From Dehalococcoidia bacterium (lineage in GTDB: Bacteria > Chloroflexota > Dehalococcoidia > UBA3495): a stretch of 12,539 nt of DNA. How positions within the stretch are numbered: position 1 is the stretch's first letter; each line of letters opens with the position of its first letter. A program made the translations under genes and the position numbers. Shown in pieces: positions 6,554 through 12,539 of the stretch. The notes under the pieces were generated by a model, which was not told the origin of the DNA, did no database searches, and saw only the letters and a list, made by a program, of their open reading frames with translations. Where the stretch lies: NCBI GenBank assembly GCA_002730485.1, contig PCAH01000093.1:1-12539 (forward strand), read 5' to 3'.

Positions 6554-7939
6554 TTACATATGGATGGTTCGGCCCTGTGCTCCCAACGCGGCTTCTTTCA
6601 GCATCTCGGAGAGGGATGGGTGCGCATGCACCGCCCAACCCAATTCCAATACGGTACCCTCAAGTATCCGGGTCATGGACAGTTCGCCCAATAACTCGGT
6701 TACCTCCGGGCCAATCATGTGGCCGCCCAAAAGCTCGCCGTATTTGGCGTCGACCACCAGCTTGATTAAGCCCGAGCCTTCGCCCATGGCCAGAGCCTTG
6801 CCGTTGGCCTGGACGTTGAACGTCCCCACGTTAATTTCTTTGCCCTGCTCCCTGGCCTGAGCTTCAGTCAGGCCAAAGCTGGCTATCTGGGGCATGCAGT
6901 ATGTTGCCCGCGGCATATAGACGTAATCCAGTGGCTGGGTCTCCAGCCCGGAAATTGTCTCAACTGCAATGGTTGCCTGGGCCGACGCAACGTGAGCCAG
7001 CGGCATCTTGCCGTTGACGTCACCGATGGCGTAAATCCCGGCCACGTTGGTTGCCATCTTCTCATCAACTATGATGCCGGTCCGATCAGTGGCAATGCCC
7101 ACTGTCTCCAATCCGATGTCTTCCACGTTGGGCTGGATACCGATCGCAACGAGCACCTTGTCGCACTCCAGGGTCTGAGGAGCGCCGTCTTTCTCAACTG
7201 TGACCTTCACGCCAGAACCAGAGGTATCGACTCCGGTAACACCGGCGCCGGTCATAATCTCTATCCTATGTCGCTTGAACGCCCGTTCCAGCTGGGCGCT
7301 GATGTCTTCGTCTTCATTTGGCACCAACCTCGGCAGCATCTCGACTATGGTCACTTCCACGCCGTACATCTTGTATATGTAGGCGAACTCAACGCCGATT
7401 GCTCCACCGCCAACGATCACTATCGATGAAGGTAGGTCCTTGAGGACGATCGATTCCCGACTGGTGATTATCTTCTCACGGTCCACAGGCAGCGGCGGGA
7501 TGCTCCTGGGTCTGGCACCAGTGGAGATGATGATGTTCTTGGCATCAATCACCGTGCCATCCGGGCTCACTTCCACTTTTCCGGCCCCGACGATCTTGCC
7601 CGTGCCCTGTATGTGGTCAACCTTGTTCTTATTCAGTAGGAAGGCAACACCCTTGGTGTTGCGATCAACCACCTTGCGGCTACGGTCTATGGCAACGGAG
7701 AAATCGGCGCTGAAATTATCCATCTTCAGGCCAAACTCATCGGCCCGCTTGAAATAGGAAACGATCTCCGCGTTCTTGAGCAAGGCCTTGCTGGGGATAC
7801 AGCCCCAGTTGAGGCAGACTCCGCCCAGATCCGCAGGTTCGATGATGGCCGTTTTCAGACCAAGTTGGCCGGCCCGAATGGCAGCAACGTAGCCGCCCGG
7901 TCCAGAGCCGATCACCACCAAGTCGTAGTTAGAATCCAT
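6554..7939 (-). CDS. lpdA: Dihydrolipoamide dehydrogenase (E3)
   Basis: The 461-residue flavoprotein reoxidises dihydrolipoamide on E2 (or on glycine-cleavage H protein) and reduces NAD. The FAD dinucleotide fold is at the N-terminus (IGSGPGGY from residue 10). The redox disulfide is in GGVCLNWGCIPSK (Cys42 and Cys47). A second GGGAIG fold for NAD follows mid-protein, and the C-terminal HAHPSLSE holds the catalytic His440-Glu445 pair. Length and motif order match the family. The start is uncertain: ATG at 7939 and GTG at 7945 are two codons apart, and only a poor GGTGGG purine run is near. It leads the minus-strand block with korAB behind it, while the likely partner E2 lies in a later transcription unit. 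No E1 alpha/beta pair is present, so its partners in this locus are not settled. Confidence 0.95.
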   Translation of the reverse strand: MDSNYDLVVIGSGPGGYVAAIRAGQLGLKTAIIEPADLGGVCLNWGCIPSKALLKNAEIVSYFKRADEFGLKMDNFSADFSVAIDRSRKVVDRNTKGVAFLLNKNKVDHIQGTGKIVGAGKVEVSPDGTVIDAKNIIISTGARPRSIPPLPVDREKIITSRESIVLKDLPSSIVIVGGGAIGVEFAYIYKMYGVEVTIVEMLPRLVPNEDEDISAQLERAFKRHRIEIMTGAGVTGVDTSGSGVKVTVEKDGAPQTLECDKVLVAIGIQPNVEDIGLETVGIATDRTGIIVDEKMATNVAGIYAIGDVNGKMPLAHVASAQATIAVETISGLETQPLDYVYMPRATYCMPQIASFGLTEAQAREQGKEINVGTFNVQANGKALAMGEGSGLIKLVVDAKYGELLGGHMIGPEVTELLGELSMTRILEGTVLELGWAVHAHPSLSEMLKEAALGAQGRTIHM

Positions 7940-8020
7940 TCCCACCCGCAGATTTGATTTCCGGATATTCTTTCAACTGATTTCCCAGTTATGTTATCCG
8001 GGCTATATTATCAATTAAGA

Positions 8021-8048
8021 CCGCGCCACGCACGCGTCACGTGGGCGG
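8021..8048. promoter_or_regulatory. Imperfect dyad, possible operator
   Basis: CCGCGCCACG (8021-8030) and CGTGGGCGG (8040-8048) are inverted repeats with one extra or mismatched base, centred on the palindrome ACGCGT. The dyad is much more GC-rich than its surroundings and sits between the divergent lpd and tatA genes. A transcription-factor site is possible; no regulator is encoded in the window. Confidence 0.25.
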
Positions 8049-8081
8049 ATTTTGGCACAAGTTAAGATTATAGCGTCGGCT

Positions 8082-8111
8082 TTGCCTCTATACAAACTAT
8101 ATCACTATGAT
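8082..8111 (+). promoter_or_regulatory. Candidate distal promoter upstream of tatA
   Basis: TTGCCT (8082-8087) and TATGAT (8106-8111, five of six consensus) are 18 bases apart. If used, it would give a leader of about 200 bases before tatA. Confidence 0.3.
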
Positions 8112-8210
8112 AGTCCAAGCCTATCACTGGCTTTCATATTCCGCGAATTCAGCCGGACGTGGGACTCTGGTTCTAGATGGGCGATGGGCTGCATCTACAG
8201 GCGTGATTCA

Positions 8211-8239
8211 TTGTCGTGGCAGGCTGTTTCTGCTAAGAT
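8211..8239 (+). promoter_or_regulatory. Candidate proximal promoter of tatA
   Basis: TTGTCG (8211-8216) and TAAGAT (8234-8239) are separated by exactly 17 bases, each matching four of six consensus positions. The predicted start of transcription is near 8246, giving a leader of about 70 bases. Confidence 0.4.
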
Positions 8240-8318
8240 TTAGGTGTTCTGACGCTTAGGTGCGGAGCACACAAACGCAGACATCAAAAGGCAACCGCCA
8301 AGGGCGGGAGGAAAAGAC

Positions 8319-8525
8319 ATGAGAGTTGGACCTTTGGGCATCCCCGAGCTGGCAATCATCGTTGTGGTCATTCTCTTGATCTTCGGTGCCAAACGCCTGC
8401 CCGAGATTGGGACTTCCATGGGCAAAGGTATTCGTACTTTCAAAACCGCGTTGATGGGTGAGGATGAAAAGGAAGAGGCCGAGAAGCAAGCGGCTGCCAG
8501 CGGTAAAGACGACTCCAACACTTAG
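8319..8525 (+). CDS. tatA: Twin-arginine translocase subunit TatA/TatE
   Basis: The 68-residue protein has the TatA plan: a short N-terminus, one transmembrane helix (about 8-23, IPELAIIVVVILLIFG), a hinge with FGAKRLPE, an amphipathic helix with MGKGIRTFK, and a charged, acidic C-terminal tail. TatA oligomers form the membrane passage used by folded proteins with RR signal peptides. The ATG is preceded by GGGAGG seven bases upstream. It stands alone on the plus strand, convergent with the tatB-tatC operon, and both share the bidirectional terminator just downstream. TatA and TatE cannot be separated by sequence alone. Confidence 0.92.
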   Translation: MRVGPLGIPELAIIVVVILLIFGAKRLPEIGTSMGKGIRTFKTALMGEDEKEEAEKQAAASGKDDSNT

Positions 8526-8554
8526 GCCTTAGTCCTCGGTTAAACCAAGCAACA

Positions 8555-8592
8555 AAAAAGGCCGTCCTTTCTAAATGAAGGACGGCCTTTTT
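8555..8592. terminator. Bidirectional terminator between convergent tatA and tatC
   Basis: A perfect 15-bp inverted repeat (8555-8569 with 8578-8592) includes an A-run on one side and a T-run on the other, so it forms a GC-rich hairpin with a U-tract when read from either strand. It lies 30 bases after tatA and about 35 bases after the tatC stop. Confidence 0.92.
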
Positions 8593-8626
8593 ATTTGTCC
8601 GGTACAGTCTCGGTTTTGGCCTAAAT

Positions 8627-9379
8627 CTAAGCCGAGGTTATGGCGCTGGATTTCTTTCGACCACGCCCGGCGATGCGAGCCAGGAGAATACCTACCTCGT
8701 AGAGCACCAACAACGGTCCCGCGACCAATGCCTGGTTTACCGGATCCACAGTTGGCGTGATCATCGCCGCCAATATGAACGCCACCACCACCCAGTAACG
8801 GCGGAACCGCCCTAATCCCTGGGCCGAAACTATTCCCAAGCTAGCCAGCAGATACATGACCAACGGTGTCTCAAACGCCAAACCCATCCAGAACAACAGC
8901 CGGATCATCAGGTTGATGATGTTGCTGATCCGGATCATTGGCACAGCCACGTCACCGCCAAAGGTCAGCAGGAAGTGCAGCGCCGGAGGAGTTAGGACGT
9001 AATACGCAAAGGCCACACCACCAGCAAAGGCCAGCAAGGCAGCAGGCATGAACCCAAATAGGTAGCGTTTCTCCCGACCGGTCAGGCCAGGCGCAATGAA
9101 CATGATCACCTGAAATAATATAACCGGCGATGCCAATACCAGACCGGAAACGAATGAGACCTTGATTGCTGTGGTGAGAAGTTCTGTAACTTCTGTGTAG
9201 ATCAGCTCGCCGCCGGTGCCAAGCCCCAGGTCCTCTGCGGGTTTGACCAGTATCTCAACGATGTGTTCAAAGAAGGCGAACGAAACAGCGCTCCCCACCA
9301 GGAGGGCAATGACGCAGATGAAGAGCCTCCGCCGCAGCTCGCCAAGGTGCTGCAGCATGGTTTGCTCCCGGGACCTCAT
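8627..9379 (-). CDS. tatC: Twin-arginine translocase subunit TatC
   Basis: The 250-residue polytopic membrane protein has the family's features. The cytoplasmic N-terminus carries HLGELRRRL (11-19), part of the signal-peptide binding site. PGLTGREKRY follows near 97, with Glu103 at the position of the conserved loop glutamate. LAFETP with Glu170 lies near the fourth helix, and ITPTVDP is found near 207. About six hydrophobic helices can be traced. TatC with TatB recognises twin-arginine signal peptides and then recruits TatA. The ATG overlaps the stop of the upstream TatB-like gene as ATGA, with GGGGAG upstream, so translation is probably coupled. The C-terminus ends in a basic stretch (GRGRKK) followed by a short tail. 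Confidence 0.95.
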   Translation of the reverse strand: MRSREQTMLQHLGELRRRLFICVIALLVGSAVSFAFFEHIVEILVKPAEDLGLGTGGELIYTEVTELLTTAIKVSFVSGLVLASPVILFQVIMFIAPGLTGREKRYLFGFMPAALLAFAGGVAFAYYVLTPPALHFLLTFGGDVAVPMIRISNIINLMIRLLFWMGLAFETPLVMYLLASLGIVSAQGLGRFRRYWVVVAFILAAMITPTVDPVNQALVAGPLLVLYEVGILLARIAGRGRKKSSAITSA

Positions 9380-9729
9380 CCCTTCTCCCCGGTCTCGGCG
9401 CTGTCTTGGAACTCGGCATCGGATTCCGCCGACGGCTCATCCGAGCCATCAGTCTCGTCATCAGACGGTATCTCCGCCCGCATGGGCACGCCAGGCGATT
9501 GCTCTATCGCCGGGTCAGGCTTTTGTTCTTGAGTTGGAGCGGACCGAGCGTTCTGCTCCATTGTCTCCACGGTCATGGCGTTCGTCACATCACCAAACGA
9601 CCGGCGCAAATCCCCCAGGACCTTTCCGACGTTTCGGGCCGTGTCGATGGCCTTTCCCGGGCCCAAAACCAAGAACGCAACCAGGAATATCACTCCAAGC
9701 TCAGGGATTCCCATGCCCATAAAGTTCAT
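9376..9729 (-). CDS. tatB: Sec-independent translocase subunit, TatA/TatB-like
   Basis: The 117-residue protein has a single N-terminal transmembrane helix (about 7-23), a GPGK hinge where TatA/B proteins bend, an amphipathic helix with a DTARNVGKVLGDLRRSF segment, and a long acidic, Pro/Ser-rich tail that looks disordered. The tail and the position directly before tatC suggest the TatB role (docking of signal peptides with TatC) rather than TatA, but short Tat proteins are hard to tell apart. The ATG at 9729 has GGAGGT about eight bases upstream. Its first codon overlaps the stop of the methyltransferase-Maf gene (ATGA), and its own stop overlaps the tatC start in the same way. Confidence 0.85.
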   Translation of the reverse strand: MNFMGMGIPELGVIFLVAFLVLGPGKAIDTARNVGKVLGDLRRSFGDVTNAMTVETMEQNARSAPTQEQKPDPAIEQSPGVPMRAEIPSDDETDGSDEPSAESDAEFQDSAETGEKG

Positions 9730-11654
9730 AGGAAGTTACCTCCCTGTTGGGCGCTGATGGTCGGGCACTCTTCGTCACAGGCTATGGCATCGGCCACGGC
9801 CCAACCGTCGGGGAATTGGTAGTTGAGTTCCTGCAGCATCTCAACAAGCCGGCAGACAGGTAGGCCTACTATATTGTTGTAACAGCCTTGCCAGTCCGAC
9901 GCGGGCCGCAATTCGGTATCCTGCACTGCGTAGGCGCCTGCCTTGTCCCTTGGCACGCCCGATGCGATTGACGACTCGATCTCCTGGTCGCTCAGATATC
10001 GCAGGGTGATTTCGCTGGTCATGGCGTCGCTCAAAGATTTTCCCGACGCCGCATCCACCACCGTAATCCCCGTCGAGACATGGTGGGTGGTCCCTCTCAG
10101 TTCCTGGAGCATCCGGCGGGCATCATCGTCGTCCACCGGTTTACCAACGGCCTGCTCTTCAAACACCACCGTGCTGTCAGCGCCGATGACCAATCCGGAT
10201 TGTAGGTTAGCCGCAATGGCCTGGGCTTTCGCCAACGACAGCCGACGTACCATCTCCACAGGCGTCTCTCCGGGGATTGGGTCTTCCGAGAGGTCAGCGG
10301 GGATGATTGCGAAATCCAACCCAAGGATGTCCATCAATTCCTGACGCCGGGGCGATGCCGAAGCCAGGGTGATACCTGGGGTTGTTCCTACTGAAGGGTT
10401 GGCAGCGGCGGGGGTGGTTTCCTTTGAGGAAGCCTCCGCAAAGGAACCAAGTTCCTGATGGCCGAGGGAAAGCAGCGCTACACATTCAACGTGATGCGTC
10501 TGCGGGAACATGTCCAGCGGCGCTACTTCGTCCAGTTTGTAACCACCCTGACAGAGAATCTTGAGGTCACGGCCCAACGTCTCTGCATCACATGAAACGT
10601 AGGCGACCCGAGACGGCTTCATCTCAATCAGACTTGCCAAAGCCTGGGGCTGGCAGCCAGAACGGGGTGGGTCCAGCACCACGACATCAGGGGTTACGGG
10701 CAGATTCCTAAGTACATCTTCAGACCGGCCCAGCACGAACTCGAGGTTTTCCAAGTCTCCGGAGTTCTGCTTGGCATCGGCCACCGCTGCCGAGGACTCC
10801 TCCACTGCGATGACCTTCTTGACGGCAGGAGCCAGCAGGATGGCGAAGGTGCCCACACCGGTATAGGCATCCAACAGCACATCATCTGGAGATAGTTTCA
10901 GCCTATCGCGAACCACGTTGGCGGCCGCGGCGGCCTGGTCCACATTGACCTGGAAGAACGACGGCGATGAAACCAGAAACTCATGGCCGTCTACCGATTC
11001 CATGTACCGTTTCTGTCCGGTGGTTACGCTGATGTCTGGGTGCACCAGGTAGGGCTGGATTAGGAAATCTCCAGAGTACTTGCCGGCCCGTATGGATAAC
11101 TGGGTGGTCTCTTCGCAGTTGTCCTGCAGGTCTTCCAGCAGAGTGTTCACGCCCTGATGCATCAGCAGACATTTCTCGATACGGACAAACTGGCGGGTCT
11201 CGCGGTTTACGAAACCCAACGAGCCTTCCTTATTGATGGTGAACCTGGCGTGGTTGCGGTAGCCGTACTGATCAGGGGATGGGTTGACCTCTGACACATT
11301 TGGCTCAACTAGATTGCCGACGCGTTGCAGGGCATCGGTCACTTTTTCGCGCTTAATCCGGAGTTGGGCATCGTAGGAAAGATGCTGCCACTGGCATCCG
11401 GTGCACTCACCGTAGTAAGGGCAGGGAGGCTCCACCCGGTCTGGCGACGCCTCAAGCACCTGGACAACCTTGGCGGATACGTACTTGCGGTGGACTTTTA
11501 CCACCTCAACCACCACCCGTTCTCCGGGGATGCCACCGGCCACGAACACGTTTTGTCCGTCAAATTCGGCCATGGCCTCGCCCAGCCGCCCCCACGACGT
11601 AAGCGTCAGGGTGGCTCGGTCTCCTTGTTGTTTGATGCGTTCGGCTATCTCCAT
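9726..11654 (-). CDS. Fused RNA m5U-methyltransferase (RumA/TrmA family) and Maf nucleotide pyrophosphatase
   Basis: Numbered from the ATG at 11654 (642 residues), the first part (about 1-400) is a class RumA enzyme with an N-terminal TRAM-like domain. Cys78, Cys84, Cys87 and Cys162 are placed as iron-sulfur ligands. LDAYTGVGTF near 261 binds S-adenosylmethionine, DPPRSG lies at 328-333, the nucleophile is Cys355 in YVSCDAETL, and the catalytic Glu390 is in HHVEC. It would make 5-methyluridine in 23S rRNA or tRNA. A linker (about 403-427) leads to a complete Maf domain (about 428-612) with LASASPRR, GADSTVV, VGKP, AGAYAVQ and NNIVGLP, the pattern of dTTP/UTP pyrophosphatases. A 30-residue tail has a CDEEC pair. 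An in-frame GTG at 11678 is an alternative start; a promoter covering it favours the ATG. Its stop overlaps the next gene as ATGA. Confidence 0.93.
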   Translation of the reverse strand: MEIAERIKQQGDRATLTLTSWGRLGEAMAEFDGQNVFVAGGIPGERVVVEVVKVHRKYVSAKVVQVLEASPDRVEPPCPYYGECTGCQWQHLSYDAQLRIKREKVTDALQRVGNLVEPNVSEVNPSPDQYGYRNHARFTINKEGSLGFVNRETRQFVRIEKCLLMHQGVNTLLEDLQDNCEETTQLSIRAGKYSGDFLIQPYLVHPDISVTTGQKRYMESVDGHEFLVSSPSFFQVNVDQAAAAANVVRDRLKLSPDDVLLDAYTGVGTFAILLAPAVKKVIAVEESSAAVADAKQNSGDLENLEFVLGRSEDVLRNLPVTPDVVVLDPPRSGCQPQALASLIEMKPSRVAYVSCDAETLGRDLKILCQGGYKLDEVAPLDMFPQTHHVECVALLSLGHQELGSFAEASSKETTPAAANPSVGTTPGITLASASPRRQELMDILGLDFAIIPADLSEDPIPGETPVEMVRRLSLAKAQAIAANLQSGLVIGADSTVVFEEQAVGKPVDDDDARRMLQELRGTTHHVSTGITVVDAASGKSLSDAMTSEITLRYLSDQEIESSIASGVPRDKAGAYAVQDTELRPASDWQGCYNNIVGLPVCRLVEMLQELNYQFPDGWAVADAIACDEECPTISAQQGGNFL

Positions 11655-11666
11655 AGGTTCGCAAAT

Positions 11667-11695
11667 ACTATAAGCCACCTAGGGTGATAAACCAA
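11667..11695 (-). promoter_or_regulatory. Candidate promoter of the methyltransferase-Maf/tatBC operon
   Basis: On the minus strand TTGGTT (11690-11695) and TATAGT (11667-11672, five of six consensus) are 17 bases apart. Transcription would begin near 11660, only about five bases before the ATG at 11654. No ribosome binding site precedes that ATG, consistent with a near-leaderless message. Confidence 0.4.
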
Positions 11696-11812
11696 GGAGT
11701 CACGCCCTGATTCGCAGGCTCGATTCATGCCTGGCATAGACCGTCAACAATCAGACATGGCAAAGGGCTCGGCGACGGATTTGGTAGAGGCATTAATTGG
11801 GACTCTCGTCAG

Positions 11813-11841
11813 TTGACCTCGTTCTATACGCCGATTAAACT
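11813..11841 (+). promoter_or_regulatory. Candidate promoter of the thioredoxin gene
   Basis: TTGACC (five of six, 11813-11818) and TAAACT (four of six, 11836-11841) are 17 bases apart. Transcription would start near 11848 and leave a leader of about 125 bases before the thioredoxin ATG. A short GGGTTC/GAACCC hairpin (11886-11907) lies in that leader. Confidence 0.45.
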
Positions 11842-11962
11842 GATGCCACAGCAGATTGGTCCCGTTAATGCAGGGCCAACCCCGCGGGTTCGTGTGAAAG
11901 TGAACCCAAACTCAGCAAATCGCATCCAAGTTATTGCGCATGAAAAATGCGTATGAGATTCC

Positions 11963-11967
11963 GGAGG
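11963..11967 (+). promoter_or_regulatory. Ribosome binding site deciding the thioredoxin start
   Basis: GGAGG is six bases before the ATG at 11974. Two earlier in-frame ATG codons (11947 and 11953) precede this site, and another overlaps it, so 11974 is preferred. Confidence 0.75.
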
Positions 11968-11973
11968 ATGGAA

Positions 11974-12303
11974 ATGGCAGAACCTATCGAGGCGAACGAC
12001 GACACATGGCAACAAGTAGTATTGGAATCGGAGACACCGGTAATGGTGGATTTCTGGGCTGAATGGTGTGGCCCCTGCAAGATGATCGCTCCCGCCGTAC
12101 ATGACATGGCCGTTGACTATGACGGTCAATTGACGGTGGTCAAATTGGACGTGGACGCCAGTCCCAACACTGCGATGCAATATGGCATCCGCAGCATCCC
12201 GGCCCTGCTCTTCTTCAAGGACGGGCAGCCCGTGGACCAGATCGTTGGCGCAGTACCCAAGGGCGCACTTAAGAAAAAGGTTGACTCCGTACTCGGAAGC
12301 TAA
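11974..12303 (+). CDS. trxA: Thioredoxin
   Basis: The 109-residue protein is a standard thioredoxin in length and layout. The redox motif WCGPC is at 31-35, preceded by VDFWAE, and the cis-proline Pro76 follows in RSIPALLFF, opposite the active site. It reduces protein disulfides in the cytoplasm, with electrons normally supplied by thioredoxin reductase, which is not in this window. I chose the ATG at 11974 because GGAGG sits six bases upstream and the length then matches the family; earlier in-frame ATGs would add up to nine Arg/Met-rich residues. A clear terminator follows, so it is probably transcribed alone. Confidence 0.96.
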   Translation: MAEPIEANDDTWQQVVLESETPVMVDFWAEWCGPCKMIAPAVHDMAVDYDGQLTVVKLDVDASPNTAMQYGIRSIPALLFFKDGQPVDQIVGAVPKGALKKKVDSVLGS

Positions 12304-12332
12304 CCCCTCTTTCAGAAAGTAGCTAACTCAGG

Positions 12333-12360
12333 CGCCGCCGCCCGGCGGCGTCTTTTATTT
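12333..12360 (+). terminator. Rho-independent terminator after thioredoxin
   Basis: CGCCGCC (12333-12339) pairs with GGCGGCG (12344-12350) around a 4-base loop, followed by TCTTTTATTT. It begins 30 bases after the thioredoxin stop. Confidence 0.9.
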
Positions 12361-12426
12361 GCGGATGTGAAAAGTCTCACGGCAAATCGCAGCGCAATCC
12401 CCAGTACGTCTGACTTTGGCACTAAT

Positions 12427-12523
12427 GGGAGTGGATGGGGCCCGGTGGCTCTTGCGGACTTCAAATCCGTTATGCCTCGTGACGAGCGGGGTAGGTGGGT
12501 TCGACTCCCTCGCACTCCCGCCA
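12427..12523 (+). tRNA. selC: Selenocysteine tRNA, anticodon UCA
   Basis: The 97-base sequence folds as tRNA-Sec. The acceptor arm is 8 positions long (12427-12434 with 12512-12519), G is the discriminator, and CCA is encoded (12521-12523). The D arm has a 6-bp stem and 4-base loop (12437-12452), typical of tRNA-Sec. The anticodon loop CTTCAAA carries TCA at 12461-12463. A long variable arm with a 7-bp stem (12473-12479 with 12487-12493) follows, then a 5-position T stem with TTCGACT loop. This tRNA is charged with serine, converted to Sec by SelA, and delivered to UGA codons by SelB. The eighth acceptor pair is G-G and one T-stem pair is U-U, so two mismatches are present. It lies downstream of the thioredoxin terminator and needs its own promoter, which I could not define. 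Confidence 0.93.
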
Positions 12524-12539
12524 GACACAATATAGGCAC

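Larger units (their letters stand above)
7940..8318. other. Divergent intergenic region between lpd and tatA
   Basis: This 379-base AT-richer stretch has no convincing gene. It should hold the promoters of lpd (minus) and tatA (plus). For lpd, TTGATA on the minus strand (8009-8014) is a good -35 but the matching -10 is poor. Two better plus-strand promoter candidates and an imperfect dyad are listed separately. A 63-codon TTG-started frame at 8052-8243 lacks any homology signal. Confidence 0.5.

Noticed and set aside
8053..8070. TGGCAC resembling half of a sigma-54 promoter
   Set aside because: The required GC element (TTGCA-like) at the fixed spacing is absent.
8052..8243. 63-codon plus-strand frame starting with TTG upstream of tatA
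   Set aside because: No clear ribosome binding site, no recognisable motif, and it overlaps both promoter candidates for tatA; most likely non-coding.
8240..8521. 93-codon minus-strand frame opposite tatA
   Set aside because: It mirrors tatA codons and lacks a ribosome binding site or motif; tatA on the plus strand has both.
11727..11737. Short palindrome ATGCCTGGCAT in the methyltransferase-thioredoxin spacer
   Set aside because: Five-base arms are expected by chance in a spacer of this length, and it has no fixed relation to either promoter candidate.
12312..12539. 75-codon open frame on the minus strand at the right edge
   Set aside because: It runs through the thioredoxin terminator and the tRNA-Sec gene in antisense, so it is not a real gene.
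1..12539. Selenoprotein genes with an in-frame UGA
   Set aside because: Every gene here is complete with a normal stop and has Cys rather than a UGA at its redox sites; the only cut gene is the thyX-like one.
1..12539. CRISPR arrays, insertion sequences, integrases, toxin-antitoxin or defence genes
   Set aside because: No spaced direct repeats, terminal inverted repeats, transposase motifs or defence domains were seen; the inverted repeats present are explained as terminators.

Overview
The window looks like an ordinary chromosomal segment of a bacterium with moderately high GC. It carries 11 protein genes (one cut by the left edge), one tRNA gene, several clear terminators and no mobile elements. 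Gene content and style (ThyX-type thymidylate synthase, fused gamma-alpha 2-oxoacid:ferredoxin oxidoreductase, a TatA plus TatB/C set, selenocysteine tRNA, some TTG starts) would fit Chloroflexota such as the Dehalococcoidia/SAR202 lineage. That placement is inference from general knowledge and is weak.

Layout. Positions 1-248 hold the 5' end of a minus-strand thyX-like gene. Positions 428-7939 form a minus-strand 2-oxoacid metabolism block. In order of transcription it holds dihydrolipoamide dehydrogenase (E3), a gamma-alpha fused 2-oxoacid:ferredoxin oxidoreductase subunit, its TPP-binding beta subunit, a strong terminator, then a second unit with a dihydrolipoamide acyltransferase (E2) and an acetolactate-synthase-like TPP enzyme, closed by another terminator. 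After a roughly 380-base divergent spacer come tatA (plus strand) and, convergent with it across a shared bidirectional terminator, a tightly overlapped minus-strand operon: an RNA m5U-methyltransferase fused to a Maf nucleotide pyrophosphatase, a TatA/B-like gene and tatC. The right end carries plus-strand thioredoxin with its terminator and a tRNA-Sec(UCA).

How it works together. The 428-7939 block mixes two normally alternative ways to oxidise 2-oxoacids: the ferredoxin-linked enzyme (KorAB type) and the lipoate-linked dehydrogenase complex (E2 and E3). No conventional E1 alpha/beta or AceE-type gene is present. The only other TPP enzyme belongs to the acetolactate synthase/benzoylformate decarboxylase fold and is co-transcribed with E2, which raises the possibility that it supplies the decarboxylation step. 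The E2 also carries two tandem peripheral-subunit-binding domains where one is usual. The Tat genes give a complete twin-arginine translocase. The tRNA-Sec implies that the organism makes selenoproteins, although none is visible here.

Most notable points: the E1-less hybrid 2-oxoacid locus, the duplicated E2 binding domain, the methyltransferase-Maf fusion translationally coupled to tatBC with a probably near-leaderless mRNA, and the selenocysteine tRNA with two mismatches. No obviously undescribed defence or mobile system was found.
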